Positions 44,952 through 54,009 are shown, counted from the stretch's first letter. The stretch: 64,000 nt of DNA from Kribbella sp. NBC_00382 (GCF_036067295.1 NZ_CP107954.1:7006001-7070000), one strand, 5' to 3'. Translations and numbers: made by a program. The notes: generated by a model not told the origin, from the letters alone.

Positions 44952-45160
44952 TCAACCTGCGTCGAGCCACGGGATGAGGGCTGCCAGTAGGCGGTCGGGA
45001 GCGTCCAGTGGGATCAAGTGGCCGCAGTCGTCGAGTTGGAGTGTGGTGAGGTCGTCGGCGAATGCAGCGAGCTGCGTTGCCAGCGCGGGCCCGACCGGTC
45101 GAGCACCGATGGCCAGTACTGGAATCTGCAGCTTGCTGGGTGTCAGTCGCGCCAAACTCT
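44952..45160 (-). pseudogene. C-terminal fragment of an alpha/beta hydrolase
   Basis: The minus-strand frame reads SKLQIPVLAIGARPVG, then LQLDDCGHLIPLDAPDRLLA, the end of an alpha/beta hydrolase: the GAR strand and the catalytic histidine in CGHLIP. The nucleophile and lid regions are missing because the sequence to the right becomes an HxlR gene on the other strand. It cannot be functional. Confidence 0.75.
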
Positions 45161-45165
45161 TCTGC

Positions 45166-45436
45166 AGTCAAGACACTGGCCGAGTCGGGCGAGCTCCGCT
45201 ACGCCGTCCTCAAACGCCGGACGCCGGGCATCTCGGCCAAGATGCTCGCCCAGACCCTGCGCGGCCTCGAACGCGACCAGCTGGTGATCCGCCGCGTCGA
45301 ACCAACCGTCCCACCGGCTGTCCACTACTCCCTCACGCCACTCGGCCGAAGCCTCGACGAACCCCTCGCCGCCCTCCGCGACTGGGCCGAAACCCACATG
45401 CCGGAGACGACCGGGACAACCAGGCCTGAGCAGTAG
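45166..45436 (+). pseudogene. C-terminal part of an HxlR-family regulator
   Basis: The plus-strand frame reads LAESGELRYAVLKRRTPGIS, then AKMLAQTLRGLERDQLVIRR and HYSLTPLGRSLDEPLAAL, the recognition helix and wing of HxlR regulators. The usual start, with a conserved cysteine and the GGKWT stretch, is missing. It faces the truncated hydrolase, whose 5' end is missing at the same point, so one deletion removed both starts and the shared promoter. Confidence 0.7.
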
Positions 45437-45463
45437 CTCACCGAGCTACTGCTCAGGCCTGGT
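45419..45463. terminator. Perfect 20-bp stem-loop between convergent genes
   Basis: Two 20-base arms (45419-45438 and 45444-45463, beginning ACCAGGCCTGAGC and its complement) are perfectly complementary around the loop CACCG. The left arm overlaps the end and stop codon of the HxlR fragment. There is no T-tract, as often in high-GC actinobacteria. It lies between the HxlR fragment and the convergent gene ending at 45486, so it is probably a bidirectional terminator. Confidence 0.75.
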
Positions 45464-45485
45464 GATCATGCAATCGTCCGCCGGT

Positions 45486-46016
45486 TCAGTTGGGCTGGGC
45501 GACCGCTTGCAACTGTGGCAGTAGCAGGGCGGCCTGCTTCGCTCGGGCGGAGATGCCTAAGAGCTCGCGGGCCAGCATGACCAGCGAGATCGGGAACATC
45601 ACGACTGCCACCAGCATCACGAAGATGGCGGCGAGGCCGTCCAGGGGCGAGTCGTTGCTGCGGGCATCGCCGCTGCTCGGTGAGGAGAAGTTCAAGCTGT
45701 CCCGCTTGCCCGTCTCGAGGAGACACCGGAACTTCGGCTTGTACGGGCGCACCGTCGCCTTGCTCCCGTCGGCGAACCGGAGCCTGATGCGGCTGCGGAT
45801 GAACACGCCGCGGGAGACCTTCGTCACCGCGGGCAGTTGACGCCATGGACGGTCGCTGCGCTCGAGGACCGAGACGCGGCCCTCGTGGACCTGCAGTCCG
45901 GTGACGGTCTTCTTCAGCAGGACCATCGTCACGCCCGCGGGTAGTGGAGCCTCGCACGCGGCGCGGATCTCTTCGACCGTGTGTTGCGGCAATGGATCGG
46001 CTTGCTTCTTCGCCAC
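45486..46016 (-). CDS. Single- or two-TM membrane protein of unknown function
   Basis: A 176-residue protein starting GTG at 46016 with GGAGGG five bases upstream. Residues 1-110 are soluble and positively charged, with KKTVTGLQVHEGRVSVLERS. A hydrophobic stretch near 125-150 (LAAIFVMLVAVVMFPISLVM) anchors it. No family recognised. It lies next to the sortase gene on the same strand, with a 114-base gap, and may be co-regulated. Confidence 0.6.
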   Translation of the reverse strand: MAKKQADPLPQHTVEEIRAACEAPLPAGVTMVLLKKTVTGLQVHEGRVSVLERSDRPWRQLPAVTKVSRGVFIRSRIRLRFADGSKATVRPYKPKFRCLLETGKRDSLNFSSPSSGDARSNDSPLDGLAAIFVMLVAVVMFPISLVMLARELLGISARAKQAALLLPQLQAVAQPN

Positions 46017-46130
46017 GATGTCCCTCCGGAGGCCAAGATCGATTCGTCTCCGGAAGGCTAGCGTCTGTCCGCCGGCAAACCGGTGATCTGAGCCATGCCG
46101 CCGCGGTGGCGCCGTTCGCGTTGCTGATGG

Positions 46131-46784
46131 TTACCGGACTGGTTCGGCGATGGCGACGGCGTTGCTGAGGTAGGTCTTGCCGTTCCAGTCTTCGCAGGTG
46201 ACCAGTACGAGGCGGCCGTCGGTGGTCTGGTCGAAGAGTTCGGCGGCGTGCTTCGCGAGTGATTGTTTGGGGTAGTTCGTCACCGAGGTGACGGCGTAGG
46301 TGATTCGGCCGGTGCTGGTGATGACGGTGACGAGCGCACCTGGCCGGAGTTTGTCGAGGTCGTCGAAGGCGCCGCCGCCGGTATGCACGGTGTGGGCCGT
46401 CATGACGGCCGAACCGATCCGGGCTCCGGGCTGGGCGCCGGCCGACCACCAGCCGACGGCGCGTGGGTTCGACGGCGGCGTGAGGATGCCGCCGTCTGCG
46501 GATATCGGTACCACCTGCGCCGATACTGCGATCTGCGGGAGCAGGATTCGCCTCGGACTGCCCTGGACTGCATTGTCGGATCGAATTGGCCTAGCGGCCG
46601 TGCTCGGTACGACCGGGCTGGTTGGGGCGTTCGCCTTCGACGGTGGGGCGGCTCCATCACCCGCCGGCTGGGCGAAGATCACCCATGTGGCCAGCAACGC
46701 GAGCACGAAGCCGGCCGCCGCGATCACCTGGCCTCGAAATGAGGACGCCAGGTGATCGCGGCGTACATGCCACCTTCTACGCAT
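46131..46784 (-). CDS. Class F-like sortase (transpeptidase)
   Basis: A 217-residue protein with an N-terminal membrane anchor (about 18-38), a proline-rich linker and a sortase domain. The catalytic histidine is in MTAHTVHTGGGAFDDL near 127-142 and the catalytic cysteine is in LVLVTCEDWNG near 193-203. The arginine that normally follows the cysteine on the next strand is not evident; the sequence there is TYLSNAVAIA. Sortases of this class attach proteins to the cell surface or process them. It is adjacent to a protein with a C-terminal membrane anchor (46800-47462), its likely substrate. Confidence 0.85.
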   Translation of the reverse strand: MRRRWHVRRDHLASSFRGQVIAAAGFVLALLATWVIFAQPAGDGAAPPSKANAPTSPVVPSTAARPIRSDNAVQGSPRRILLPQIAVSAQVVPISADGGILTPPSNPRAVGWWSAGAQPGARIGSAVMTAHTVHTGGGAFDDLDKLRPGALVTVITSTGRITYAVTSVTNYPKQSLAKHAAELFDQTTDGRLVLVTCEDWNGKTYLSNAVAIAEPVR

Positions 46785-46799
46785 GCGGGATGTTTCCTG

Positions 46800-47462
46800 T
46801 CAGCGCTGGTGCAGTCCGCGGCGACGACGTACCAGCAGCGAGGCCAGTCCGATCATGATGGCGACGGCCAGCAGGCCGCTGCCTGCGATCGTCCAGCCGT
46901 GGCTGGAATCATCTTGCGCAACAGGGCCAGGAAGGCCGGCCTCCACGGCGGTTGGCACGGCTACTGGCGTCGACGGTACGGCGGTCGGCGTCTCGGACGG
47001 CGGTGCGGTTGAGGTGCCCGATGGCGGAGCGGTCGGCGTACCGGTCGGCGGCTTGAATGCGCACTTCACCCGCACCCGGAAAAGAGCGACGACGTCCCCG
47101 TCGACGTTCTGGGCCTGCAACTCGTACGTGTCGTTGGTCTCCGCCCAGAACGCGACGTCCTCAGACCCGTGCGGGGCGAGATTCACCACGTAGTTGGCAT
47201 GAACATCGCCCGCGTGGAACCCGACCATGTAAATCTGCTCCGTCGGGTTGGTGTTTCTCAGCTTGGCCAAGACGTCGGCGCCGAGGTCGTGGCACTTGAC
47301 CCGTACGTTGCTGTAGACCGGCGGCCGGACCTTGCTGGTCTGGCTGGTGAGGTCTGTACTGCCGGCGACAGGCTGGGCTGACGCAGACGCACTCCCCCAC
47401 AGGAGCAGACCTGTTACCAGTGTGGCCGTCAGCAACCTGCCAGCGAATGCGTGACGTTTCAT
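46800..47462 (-). CDS. Surface protein with C-terminal anchor, probable sortase substrate
   Basis: A 220-residue protein with a signal peptide (AFAGRLLTATLVTGLLLWG then SASAQ), a beta-type domain (VRVKCHDLGADVLAKLRN), a Pro/Thr-rich linker with TAPPSGT-like repeats, and a C-terminal membrane helix followed by RRRRG. The motif before the anchor is LPGPVAQD, not LPxTG. The gene lies 15 bases upstream of the sortase gene on the same strand, which supports the pairing. The start may be the ATG at 47462 or an earlier one at 47492; neither has a good ribosome site. Confidence 0.75.
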   Translation of the reverse strand: MKRHAFAGRLLTATLVTGLLLWGSASASAQPVAGSTDLTSQTSKVRPPVYSNVRVKCHDLGADVLAKLRNTNPTEQIYMVGFHAGDVHANYVVNLAPHGSEDVAFWAETNDTYELQAQNVDGDVVALFRVRVKCAFKPPTGTPTAPPSGTSTAPPSETPTAVPSTPVAVPTAVEAGLPGPVAQDDSSHGWTIAGSGLLAVAIMIGLASLLVRRRRGLHQR

Positions 47463-47613
47463 CGCGGGACCGCGAACCGCGTGCAGAAGCATGGCGGCGA
47501 GTTCGAACAGCTGGGGCGGATCGGTAGATGGAGGTGAACAGAACGAATGCTGTGAAAAGACTTCACGTTGCCCCCCTCAGGACACCTGTTCGATGCACCA
47601 CGGGGGCTCAAAG

Positions 47614-49116
47614 TTATCGGCACTTGCCGCAGATTTGGTGTGGGTACAGGACCGGGCCGATGCCTGGTGCTGCTTGGGACCGGGCGAACTTCCGGACTGC
47701 CTTTGCCGCGCGGGGTGCGTTCTCGCCGGTGGCGGACATCCGGGCCGCGATCATGCCGGCTACCAGCGGTGCCGAGAACGAGGTTCCGCTCCAGCTCGCC
47801 AGGCCCTTGAAGTGCCTTCGCTCATGAGGGTCATTAGGGTCACGAGGGTCTTCGTAACACGTGTAGTCGCCGGTCGGGAACGCGTTCACCAGGTCTTCGC
47901 CGGGGGCGAACACATCGACCCAGTGGCCGTAGTTGGAGAAGACCGCACGAGTGTTGCCGTTCGCGGACAGGGCGCCGACGCCGATCACCCAGTCGTACGC
48001 CGCCGGGAACGTGCGCAGATTCGTCTTGTCGTTGCCGGCCGGGGCGACCACGACGACGTTCAGATGACGCAAACGCCTGTTGTAGAAGGCGTCGAACGTA
48101 TGCATCGGTAGGTGGAGCCGGGTGACGCCGTCGAACTCACAGACGATGATGTCCGCACCGAGGTTGAGCAGGTCGATCATGCTCCGGATGATCTCGTGCT
48201 CGTACGCCGTTCCGCCGTGCTTGTGGATGTCGACGGCCTTGGGCTTCTTGACCCAGAGCTCCGTCTTCGGCGCCATGCACCGCACGCAGCCGGCCACGAA
48301 CGTCCCATGGCCGGCGTACGGCTCGATGACTTTGGTGGGCGAAACGGAGAGATCGAGGTCCCCCTGCACACCCGCCATCCACGGCCACTGTTGCGCGTCC
48401 GCGACCAGCCCGCCGTCGACGACGCCGACCACCACGCCATCGCCGTCCCATCCACGCGTCCCGCAGCAGATCCCGCTGTTGACCGGCGGTACCGGGCCCG
48501 CCATGGCCGGTACCTCGGCGGGCTCCGTCGCCGGGCACGGATGACCGTTACCAGCGGTAGTGCACAACCAGAGCGCGTGGCAGGGCGTCCCAACACCTAC
48601 GCCGACCCTCAAGTCCAGGCGCTCCAGCACACGTGGCGTGGACAGCGGATCGTCGTCATGGGGACGGCCGCCCGGTTCACCGCCGACGTCGTCGAAGTCG
48701 TCTCCACCGTACGTCCCACGGCCCCCGTCATCCACCGAGCGGCTGGTCCTGCCGTAGCGCCAGACCAGACCGGTGACTCCGTCAGTGACCGGCAGCTGAT
48801 CGATGGCCACATGGCCGGGGATGATCGGTCCCGGACCGGCCGGGTCGCAATTGTCCGGAAACTTGTCTCCGTCGCGGTCAGGGAGGGATCTCGGGTCTTC
48901 ACGCAGCGCGCGGATGACCCGCTTCACATCCTCGGTGCGGACCAGGATCGTGTCCCGGCGGTAGTAGTACTCGGCGTACCCGAGGTCTTCCCAGTTGTAC
49001 GGATGGACGGCCACGCTGTCGTACCACCGCTCGCTCCCCACAGCTGATGCCTTACCGGCATCCAGGTCCTCCACGATGACGTTCAGTGCGTCCTTGAGCT
49101 GTTGATCCGCTGGCAT
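47614..49116 (-). CDS. Cytoplasmic S8-family serine protease next to a CHAT protease
   Basis: A 500-residue subtilase without a signal peptide. The triad is D in VVVGVVDGGL near 229, H in YAGHGTFVAGCV near 269 and S in WSGTSFSAPLVAG near 444, with the oxyanion asparagine in APAGND near 355. The N-terminal 200 residues are not a normal propeptide. They include acidic DDGGRGTYGGDDFDD and several cysteines (GTPCHALWLC), which could be a regulatory domain. GAGGAGGAG precedes the ATG. It diverges from the TPR-CHAT gene with a 91-base shared region, implying joint control. Protease partner of the CHAT protein by position; the substrate is unknown. Confidence 0.85.
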   Translation of the reverse strand: MPADQQLKDALNVIVEDLDAGKASAVGSERWYDSVAVHPYNWEDLGYAEYYYRRDTILVRTEDVKRVIRALREDPRSLPDRDGDKFPDNCDPAGPGPIIPGHVAIDQLPVTDGVTGLVWRYGRTSRSVDDGGRGTYGGDDFDDVGGEPGGRPHDDDPLSTPRVLERLDLRVGVGVGTPCHALWLCTTAGNGHPCPATEPAEVPAMAGPVPPVNSGICCGTRGWDGDGVVVGVVDGGLVADAQQWPWMAGVQGDLDLSVSPTKVIEPYAGHGTFVAGCVRCMAPKTELWVKKPKAVDIHKHGGTAYEHEIIRSMIDLLNLGADIIVCEFDGVTRLHLPMHTFDAFYNRRLRHLNVVVVAPAGNDKTNLRTFPAAYDWVIGVGALSANGNTRAVFSNYGHWVDVFAPGEDLVNAFPTGDYTCYEDPRDPNDPHERRHFKGLASWSGTSFSAPLVAGMIAARMSATGENAPRAAKAVRKFARSQAAPGIGPVLYPHQICGKCR

Positions 49117-49207
49117 TTCAGTCTCCTCCTCGATGGTGAAACCTTCCGGAACTACTGGGGCGGAGTACTACGATCGAAGGTGTCCAGGTAGGGGAGGCGG
49201 TTTTACC
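49117..49207. promoter_or_regulatory. Divergent promoter region between S8 protease and CHAT genes
   Basis: The 91 bases hold the ribosome sites of both genes (GAGGAGGAG for the protease, GGGGAGG at about 49191-49197 for the CHAT gene) and must hold both promoters. No clear -35/-10 pair or operator palindrome was found. Confidence 0.5.
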
Positions 49208-51790
49208 GTGGACACCGACGACCTGCAGGCGCTGGCACTGTCGCGGCCGGCTGACGCGCTGAGGCTGGCCCGCGAGGTTCTCGCGAACACCCCCTCCGAC
49301 GCCGAGGCCGCGGCAGCCCACCAGGCGGCAGGCGTTGTGCACCGTGACTTCGGTGACATCAACGAAGCGGTGGCGGAGCTCAGGGCGGCGTACCGGCATG
49401 CCCGCAGGGCGTCCGATCCCGACCGCGAGGCAGACATTCAGGCCAGCCTCGGAGTTGCCCTGGTGATGGCCGGCCAGACCAGCCGCGGGCTCGCCCTTCT
49501 CGATTCGATCGTGCCCGGCCGGACCGGTGTGCATGCCGGCCGGATCCTGGTCCGGCGCGTCTGGGTCCGCGGAGCGCTGCTCGGCCGGCATGCCGAGGCC
49601 CTGGCCGACGCCGAGCACGCGGTCGAGTTTCTGAGCGACACCGGCGACCTGGTCTGGGAGGCCCGGGCGCTGACGCACCGGGCGATGGTGCTGCTCGCGA
49701 TGGGAGCGATCGACCGCGCCGACGAGGACTACGCCCGCAGCGAGCAGTTGTTCATGAGGAGCGGCCAGCAAGCCGAGTACGCCGACACCCGGCAGGCCCG
49801 TGGTGCCGCGGCCTTCGCCCGTGGTGACCTGCCGAAGGCACTGCAGTACTTGGACGACGCACAGCAGATGGTCGAGGAGCTCGGCATTCTGGAGCCGGAT
49901 CTGTACGTCAACAAGTGTTTGGTACTGCTGGCGGCCGGCCTGTCGCGGGACGCACTCACCGAGATCAACAGCGCGCTGGACCGGATCGAGAAGCAGCACG
50001 GCTCGGCGGCCCGGCGCGCGGAGTTGTTGTACTGCGCGGGACTCGCAGCGCACGCCGCCGGCGCGATCGACGTCGCAGAGAGCCGCAGCCGGGATGCACT
50101 GACGCTCTTCCGGCGCCAGCAGCGTCCATGGTGGGCGGCGCGCGCGGAGCTCGCACTGCTCCAGTTCCGCTATGCGGGCGGCGATCGAACAGCTCGACTG
50201 TTCCGTACCGGCCAACGGATCAGTACCGAGCTCGACCGGCTCGACCCGGACCTCGCGACCGAGGCGCATCTGCTGACCGGTCGGCTTGCGCTTGCCCGAC
50301 ACGATCCGGCCAAGGCCAGGTACCACCTGAAGATCGCGGCCGGAGCCCGGAACCGTGGTCTGCGAGCACGCGGCGCCGGCTGGCTCGCCCAAGCCACACT
50401 CCACCAGGACGACGGCCGCTCCCGCGCGATGCTGGCCGCCTGCCGACAGGGCCTGAACCTGATCGAGGTCTACCTGCGCACCCTCGGCGCCACTGAACTG
50501 CGCGTCCTCGCTACCGCACAGGGCGCCGAGCTCGCCGCGATCGCACTCCGGTACGCCGTCCAACGACGCAACGCGCGGCAGATCCTCGAGTGGAGCGAGC
50601 GCTGGCGGGCCACGGTGCTGGCGATTCCGCCGGTCCGGCCGCAGGACGACGCCGGCCTCGTCACCGATCTGACCGCGCTGCGTCGCCTGACCCAGCGGCT
50701 GGAGGCCAGCTACGATCGCGGGCCCGGTCCTGGCCCGATGCACCGCGAACGCCGCCGCCTCGAATCCGCAGTACGTCGCCGGGTCCTGCTGACGCCCGGC
50801 GCGATCGGTGAGCGGGCCGACCAGTTCCGCGTCGACGAGTTGCTCGATCACCTCGGCGACCGCACGCTGGTCGAGCTCACCGACGTCGATGACCAGCTGT
50901 ACGCCATCGTGGTCGCGCGTGGCCGGGTCCACCTCGAGCTCGTCGGCCCCACCGCGCTGGCGACTCATCGCCTGTCCCACGCGTTGTTCGCACTGCGCCG
51001 CGCAGCGACAGCACACGGCACGAACCAGCTCGACCTCGACGCCATCGGGGCCCGACTAGAAACGGTCCTCCTCGGCAAGGCGATCAAGCACCTGCAGGAC
51101 GGTCCGGCGGTCGTCGTACCGACGGGCCGGCTGCACGCCGTTCCGTGGAGCCTGCTGCCGTCCTTGCGGCATCGACCGACCTCGGTGGTTCCGTCGGCCG
51201 CGGCCTGGTTGCGTGCCCGGAAGGCCGTACCGCCGTCGACCGAGCGGGTGGTCCTGATCGGCGGTCCCGAGCTGTCGACCGGACACGAGGAGGTACGCCG
51301 GCTGTCGGAGCTGTATCCGGATGCGGTCGTGCTCACCGACGGTGGTGCGACCGCGGAAGCGGTTCTGAAGGCGGTGGATGGCGCATCGTTGGTGCACGTG
51401 GCCGCGCACGGCACGTTCCGGGCGGACAGCCCGCTGTTCTCGGCGCTCGAACTGGATGACGGACCGCTGACGGTGTACGACCTCGAACGGCTGCACCGAG
51501 CCCCGCACCGAGTCGTCCTGTCGAGCTGCAGTTCGGCGCTCGGTGGACCCAGCGGTGCGGACGAGTTGCTCGGTCTGGTCAGTGCGCTGGTCGCACTCGG
51601 ATCTGCCGGCGTCGTGGCGAGCGTCGTACCGGTGAACGACCCGGCGACAGTGCCGCTGATGCTCGACCTGCACGGCCGGCTGCGCGCCGGGGACGACCTG
51701 GCCGAAGCGCTTGCCCGGACCCGGGCGTCGGCGGCCGACAGCCACTCCGCGCGCGCGGCCGCGCAGTCGTTCATCGCCCTCGGAGCCTGA
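49208..51790 (+). CDS. TPR-CHAT caspase-like protease
   Basis: An 860-residue protein. The first 430 or so residues are TPR-like helical repeats (for example EAVAELRAAYRHARRAS, ALADAEHAVEFLSDTGD, KALQYLDDAQQMVEEL). The C-terminal CHAT domain has the catalytic histidine in LVHVAAHGTF near 734 and the catalytic cysteine in RVVLSSCSSALGG near 775. The GTG at 49208 follows GGGGAGG; the longer upstream frame starting at 49133 overlaps the promoter region and lacks domain sense. CHAT proteases act in bacterial conflict and regulated cell death, for example in the type III-E CRISPR effector, where TPR-CHAT cleaves a protein that holds a sigma factor. Here no CRISPR genes are visible. Confidence 0.85.
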   Translation: MDTDDLQALALSRPADALRLAREVLANTPSDAEAAAAHQAAGVVHRDFGDINEAVAELRAAYRHARRASDPDREADIQASLGVALVMAGQTSRGLALLDSIVPGRTGVHAGRILVRRVWVRGALLGRHAEALADAEHAVEFLSDTGDLVWEARALTHRAMVLLAMGAIDRADEDYARSEQLFMRSGQQAEYADTRQARGAAAFARGDLPKALQYLDDAQQMVEELGILEPDLYVNKCLVLLAAGLSRDALTEINSALDRIEKQHGSAARRAELLYCAGLAAHAAGAIDVAESRSRDALTLFRRQQRPWWAARAELALLQFRYAGGDRTARLFRTGQRISTELDRLDPDLATEAHLLTGRLALARHDPAKARYHLKIAAGARNRGLRARGAGWLAQATLHQDDGRSRAMLAACRQGLNLIEVYLRTLGATELRVLATAQGAELAAIALRYAVQRRNARQILEWSERWRATVLAIPPVRPQDDAGLVTDLTALRRLTQRLEASYDRGPGPGPMHRERRRLESAVRRRVLLTPGAIGERADQFRVDELLDHLGDRTLVELTDVDDQLYAIVVARGRVHLELVGPTALATHRLSHALFALRRAATAHGTNQLDLDAIGARLETVLLGKAIKHLQDGPAVVVPTGRLHAVPWSLLPSLRHRPTSVVPSAAAWLRARKAVPPSTERVVLIGGPELSTGHEEVRRLSELYPDAVVLTDGGATAEAVLKAVDGASLVHVAAHGTFRADSPLFSALELDDGPLTVYDLERLHRAPHRVVLSSCSSALGGPSGADELLGLVSALVALGSAGVVASVVPVNDPATVPLMLDLHGRLRAGDDLAEALARTRASAADSHSARAAAQSFIALGA

Positions 51791-51837
51791 GCATCGGCCA
51801 CCCTCGTCCCCTGTGTCACAGTGCGGTCCTCCTGTCC

Positions 51838-52437
51838 TCAGATCAACGGCAGCGGTGGATTCAGACGCACCAAGAACTCGAGGTCGACGGCGCGTCGCTG
51901 CTCGGCGAGGCGCAGACTGTCGAGGCTCAGGGTCGCCTCCACAACGCATCTGCCACTGTTCAGTCTCAGCAGCGTGCCGGCCCGGACGACCGCCTCGAGT
52001 CCGGTCACCTCGAACACCACGACCAGCTCGAACTCGAACGAATGCAGCGTCGCGCCGTTCACCACCAGATCTACTCGCGGCGCGTAGGTCGATCGCATCC
52101 GGTGCGCTGCCAGGCTCACCAGCTCCCGGCTGCCGGGGACGGCGAGCGTCCGGCGGGCAGCATCGGTAAGTTCGGTGTACTTCCGCCAGCCGGCGATCAG
52201 CAGGTCGCCGAGGTCCAGGTCCAGCAGCTCTTCCGCCATCGCGGCGACCTCGTGATCGATCCCGGCCACCGCCGACCTGGTCAGCCGACGGACCGGGCGC
52301 AACGCAGCTCGGGCGATGTCGTCGTCGCCGATCGTCTGCTCGATCGTCTCGGAGACCGAACCGTTGCCGGCCAGCAGCGCGCGGACCGTCAGTGGAGCAG
52401 GCGCCGCGACGTCCAGCACCAGAGTGGAATCAATCAT
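51838..52437 (-). CDS. Protein of unknown function in the CHAT/PASTA cluster
   Basis: A 199-residue soluble protein starting MIDSTLVLDVAAPAPLTVRA. The C-terminal half is beta-rich (VDLVVNGATLHSFEFELVVV, then LLRLNSGRCVVEATLSLDS). I do not recognise the family. Its ATG overlaps the stop of the PASTA gene (ATGA), so it is translated with it. A helper or substrate of the nearby proteases is possible. Confidence 0.7.
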   Translation of the reverse strand: MIDSTLVLDVAAPAPLTVRALLAGNGSVSETIEQTIGDDDIARAALRPVRRLTRSAVAGIDHEVAAMAEELLDLDLGDLLIAGWRKYTELTDAARRTLAVPGSRELVSLAAHRMRSTYAPRVDLVVNGATLHSFEFELVVVFEVTGLEAVVRAGTLLRLNSGRCVVEATLSLDSLRLAEQRRAVDLEFLVRLNPPLPLI

Positions 52438-53921
52438 GAGTCAGACCTTTCGAGAACATGGGTACCGCGGTCGGCATACGGTTCGATCCGGACGACCGGT
52501 CTTCCGTGGTTCGCGCCTGTCTCAGTGATCGTCGGTACTGCGCCAGCTACCGGACTCACGACGATCCCCACCGAACGGCGCACCCATCGTTTGTTCAGCC
52601 GCTGTCGCAGCATCCGGGTCGCGACCGCTGCGGCGCCTGACAGGACGGCCAGCAGCCCGGCTACGGACGCCCACGAGAAGGGCTCCGCGAACGTCACTGT
52701 GACCTTGGTTCCGGCCGGCACCATGGTCCCCGCGGCCGGCTGCTGACTCACGATGGCGTGATCACTGGTGGTGGCGTTTCCGAGCACCAGACCCACCGTG
52801 GACAAGACCGTACGGGCATCGGCCACTTCGCTACCGACAAGATCCGGTACCGGCACGAGCCGGATCGCCACGAGCGATACGGTCACCAGGCTTCCGTCCT
52901 TGACGAACGTCCCGGAAGCTGGCTTTTGCGTAGCCACCTTGCGGGCGAGCTGTGGCTTTCCTCCGAGCTTCAGTCCGACGGACGTCAGCGCCGATCGAGC
53001 ATCCGACACCGTACGTCCCACCAGATTGGGCACGCGGATCATGACCTCAGCGTCGAGATCCCGTTGGATGCTGACGCTGACGGCGCTGCCGACCAGGACC
53101 GGCGTACCGGCGGTGGGAAACTGGTCCCTGACGATCCTTCCCTCGCCGGTCACCCCACCCAGTACCAACTGGCGAGCGCCGAGCAGGGTAGGAACCTTGG
53201 CGATGTTCCGCCCGATCAGTCTCGGAACCAGGACTTTGTGGACGGGCTTCGGTTTCACCAGGTGGAGGTCGATGTCGACCGGGCTGCCGGGTTCTGCCGC
53301 GACGCCGGGACCAGGCTTCTGGCTCGTGACCTTGCTGCCTTCCCCGGTGATCCGGCCGAGCGACAGTTGCGCGCCGACCAGGGTCTTCTCCGCCAGGTCG
53401 CGATCCATGCCGATCACGTTCGGCACGAGGATCGGATCCGCCGGAGGAATCACCTCGAACGGCGCGGGCGCCTCGATCTTGAGCGAGTCCGTCCTCGCGC
53501 AGCGCGCAAGGACCGTATGCACCCCGCTCGTCGCGTCGGCGGGAACGAGGAACTGTGCGCTCGCGACACCTTTGCCGGAGTCTGTCGCCTCGGCGACCAC
53601 CCTTTTCTCGTCCCAGACAAACTCCACTCCTCCGCCGGCCAACCTCAATGCGGCCGGGACGAGAGGCTCAGCGGGGCGTGCCGACGGCGATGGCGATGGC
53701 GACGAAGGCGGGAGGCATCGCCCGAATCCACTGGCGACGGCGGTGACCTGGCTGCCGGGCTCACCGCTCGGCGGGTCGAGCTTCAGCGTCGGCTCGCCGC
53801 CGTTGCCCGCCCACGCGGTCCCGGCCACGGGCAGGGCGAACAAGACCGTGAGCACGCCCAGTACCAAGAACCACCGCAGGTACGGGGTTCCCGTCATCGG
53901 CCGCCGGTCTCTGAGCTCCAT
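52434..53921 (-). CDS. PASTA-domain membrane protein
   Basis: A 495-residue protein. A signal peptide (YLRWFLVLGVLTVLFALPV) leads into a short beta domain with SGEPGSQVTAVASGFG, then four PASTA repeats (each VPNVIG- or VPNLVG-like: about 195, 265, 335, 395), then a membrane helix near 435 and a basic cytoplasmic tail. PASTA modules bind muropeptides or peptidoglycan and usually sit on Ser/Thr kinases; here there is no kinase. The start is set at 53921 because AGAAGG lies 9 bases upstream; the ATG at 53930 abuts it. Probably the surface sensor of this cluster. Confidence 0.82.
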   Translation of the reverse strand: MELRDRRPMTGTPYLRWFLVLGVLTVLFALPVAGTAWAGNGGEPTLKLDPPSGEPGSQVTAVASGFGRCLPPSSPSPSPSARPAEPLVPAALRLAGGGVEFVWDEKRVVAEATDSGKGVASAQFLVPADATSGVHTVLARCARTDSLKIEAPAPFEVIPPADPILVPNVIGMDRDLAEKTLVGAQLSLGRITGEGSKVTSQKPGPGVAAEPGSPVDIDLHLVKPKPVHKVLVPRLIGRNIAKVPTLLGARQLVLGGVTGEGRIVRDQFPTAGTPVLVGSAVSVSIQRDLDAEVMIRVPNLVGRTVSDARSALTSVGLKLGGKPQLARKVATQKPASGTFVKDGSLVTVSLVAIRLVPVPDLVGSEVADARTVLSTVGLVLGNATTSDHAIVSQQPAAGTMVPAGTKVTVTFAEPFSWASVAGLLAVLSGAAAVATRMLRQRLNKRWVRRSVGIVVSPVAGAVPTITETGANHGRPVVRIEPYADRGTHVLERSDS

Positions 53922-54009
53922 CGGGATCATCCTTCTCACCGGTTCAGTGAGGTCCCGGAAGGACCTCACTGACTCGGAGACACGGATCCGGCGCTTGATA
54001 CGACGTCGG

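Noticed and set aside
49118..51016. 632-codon open frame on the minus strand
   Set aside because: Antisense to the TPR-CHAT gene; the latter has clear catalytic motifs.
49208..51790. Type III-E CRISPR system because of TPR-CHAT
   Set aside because: No Cas7-11 fusion, array, or other cas gene is visible within the window.
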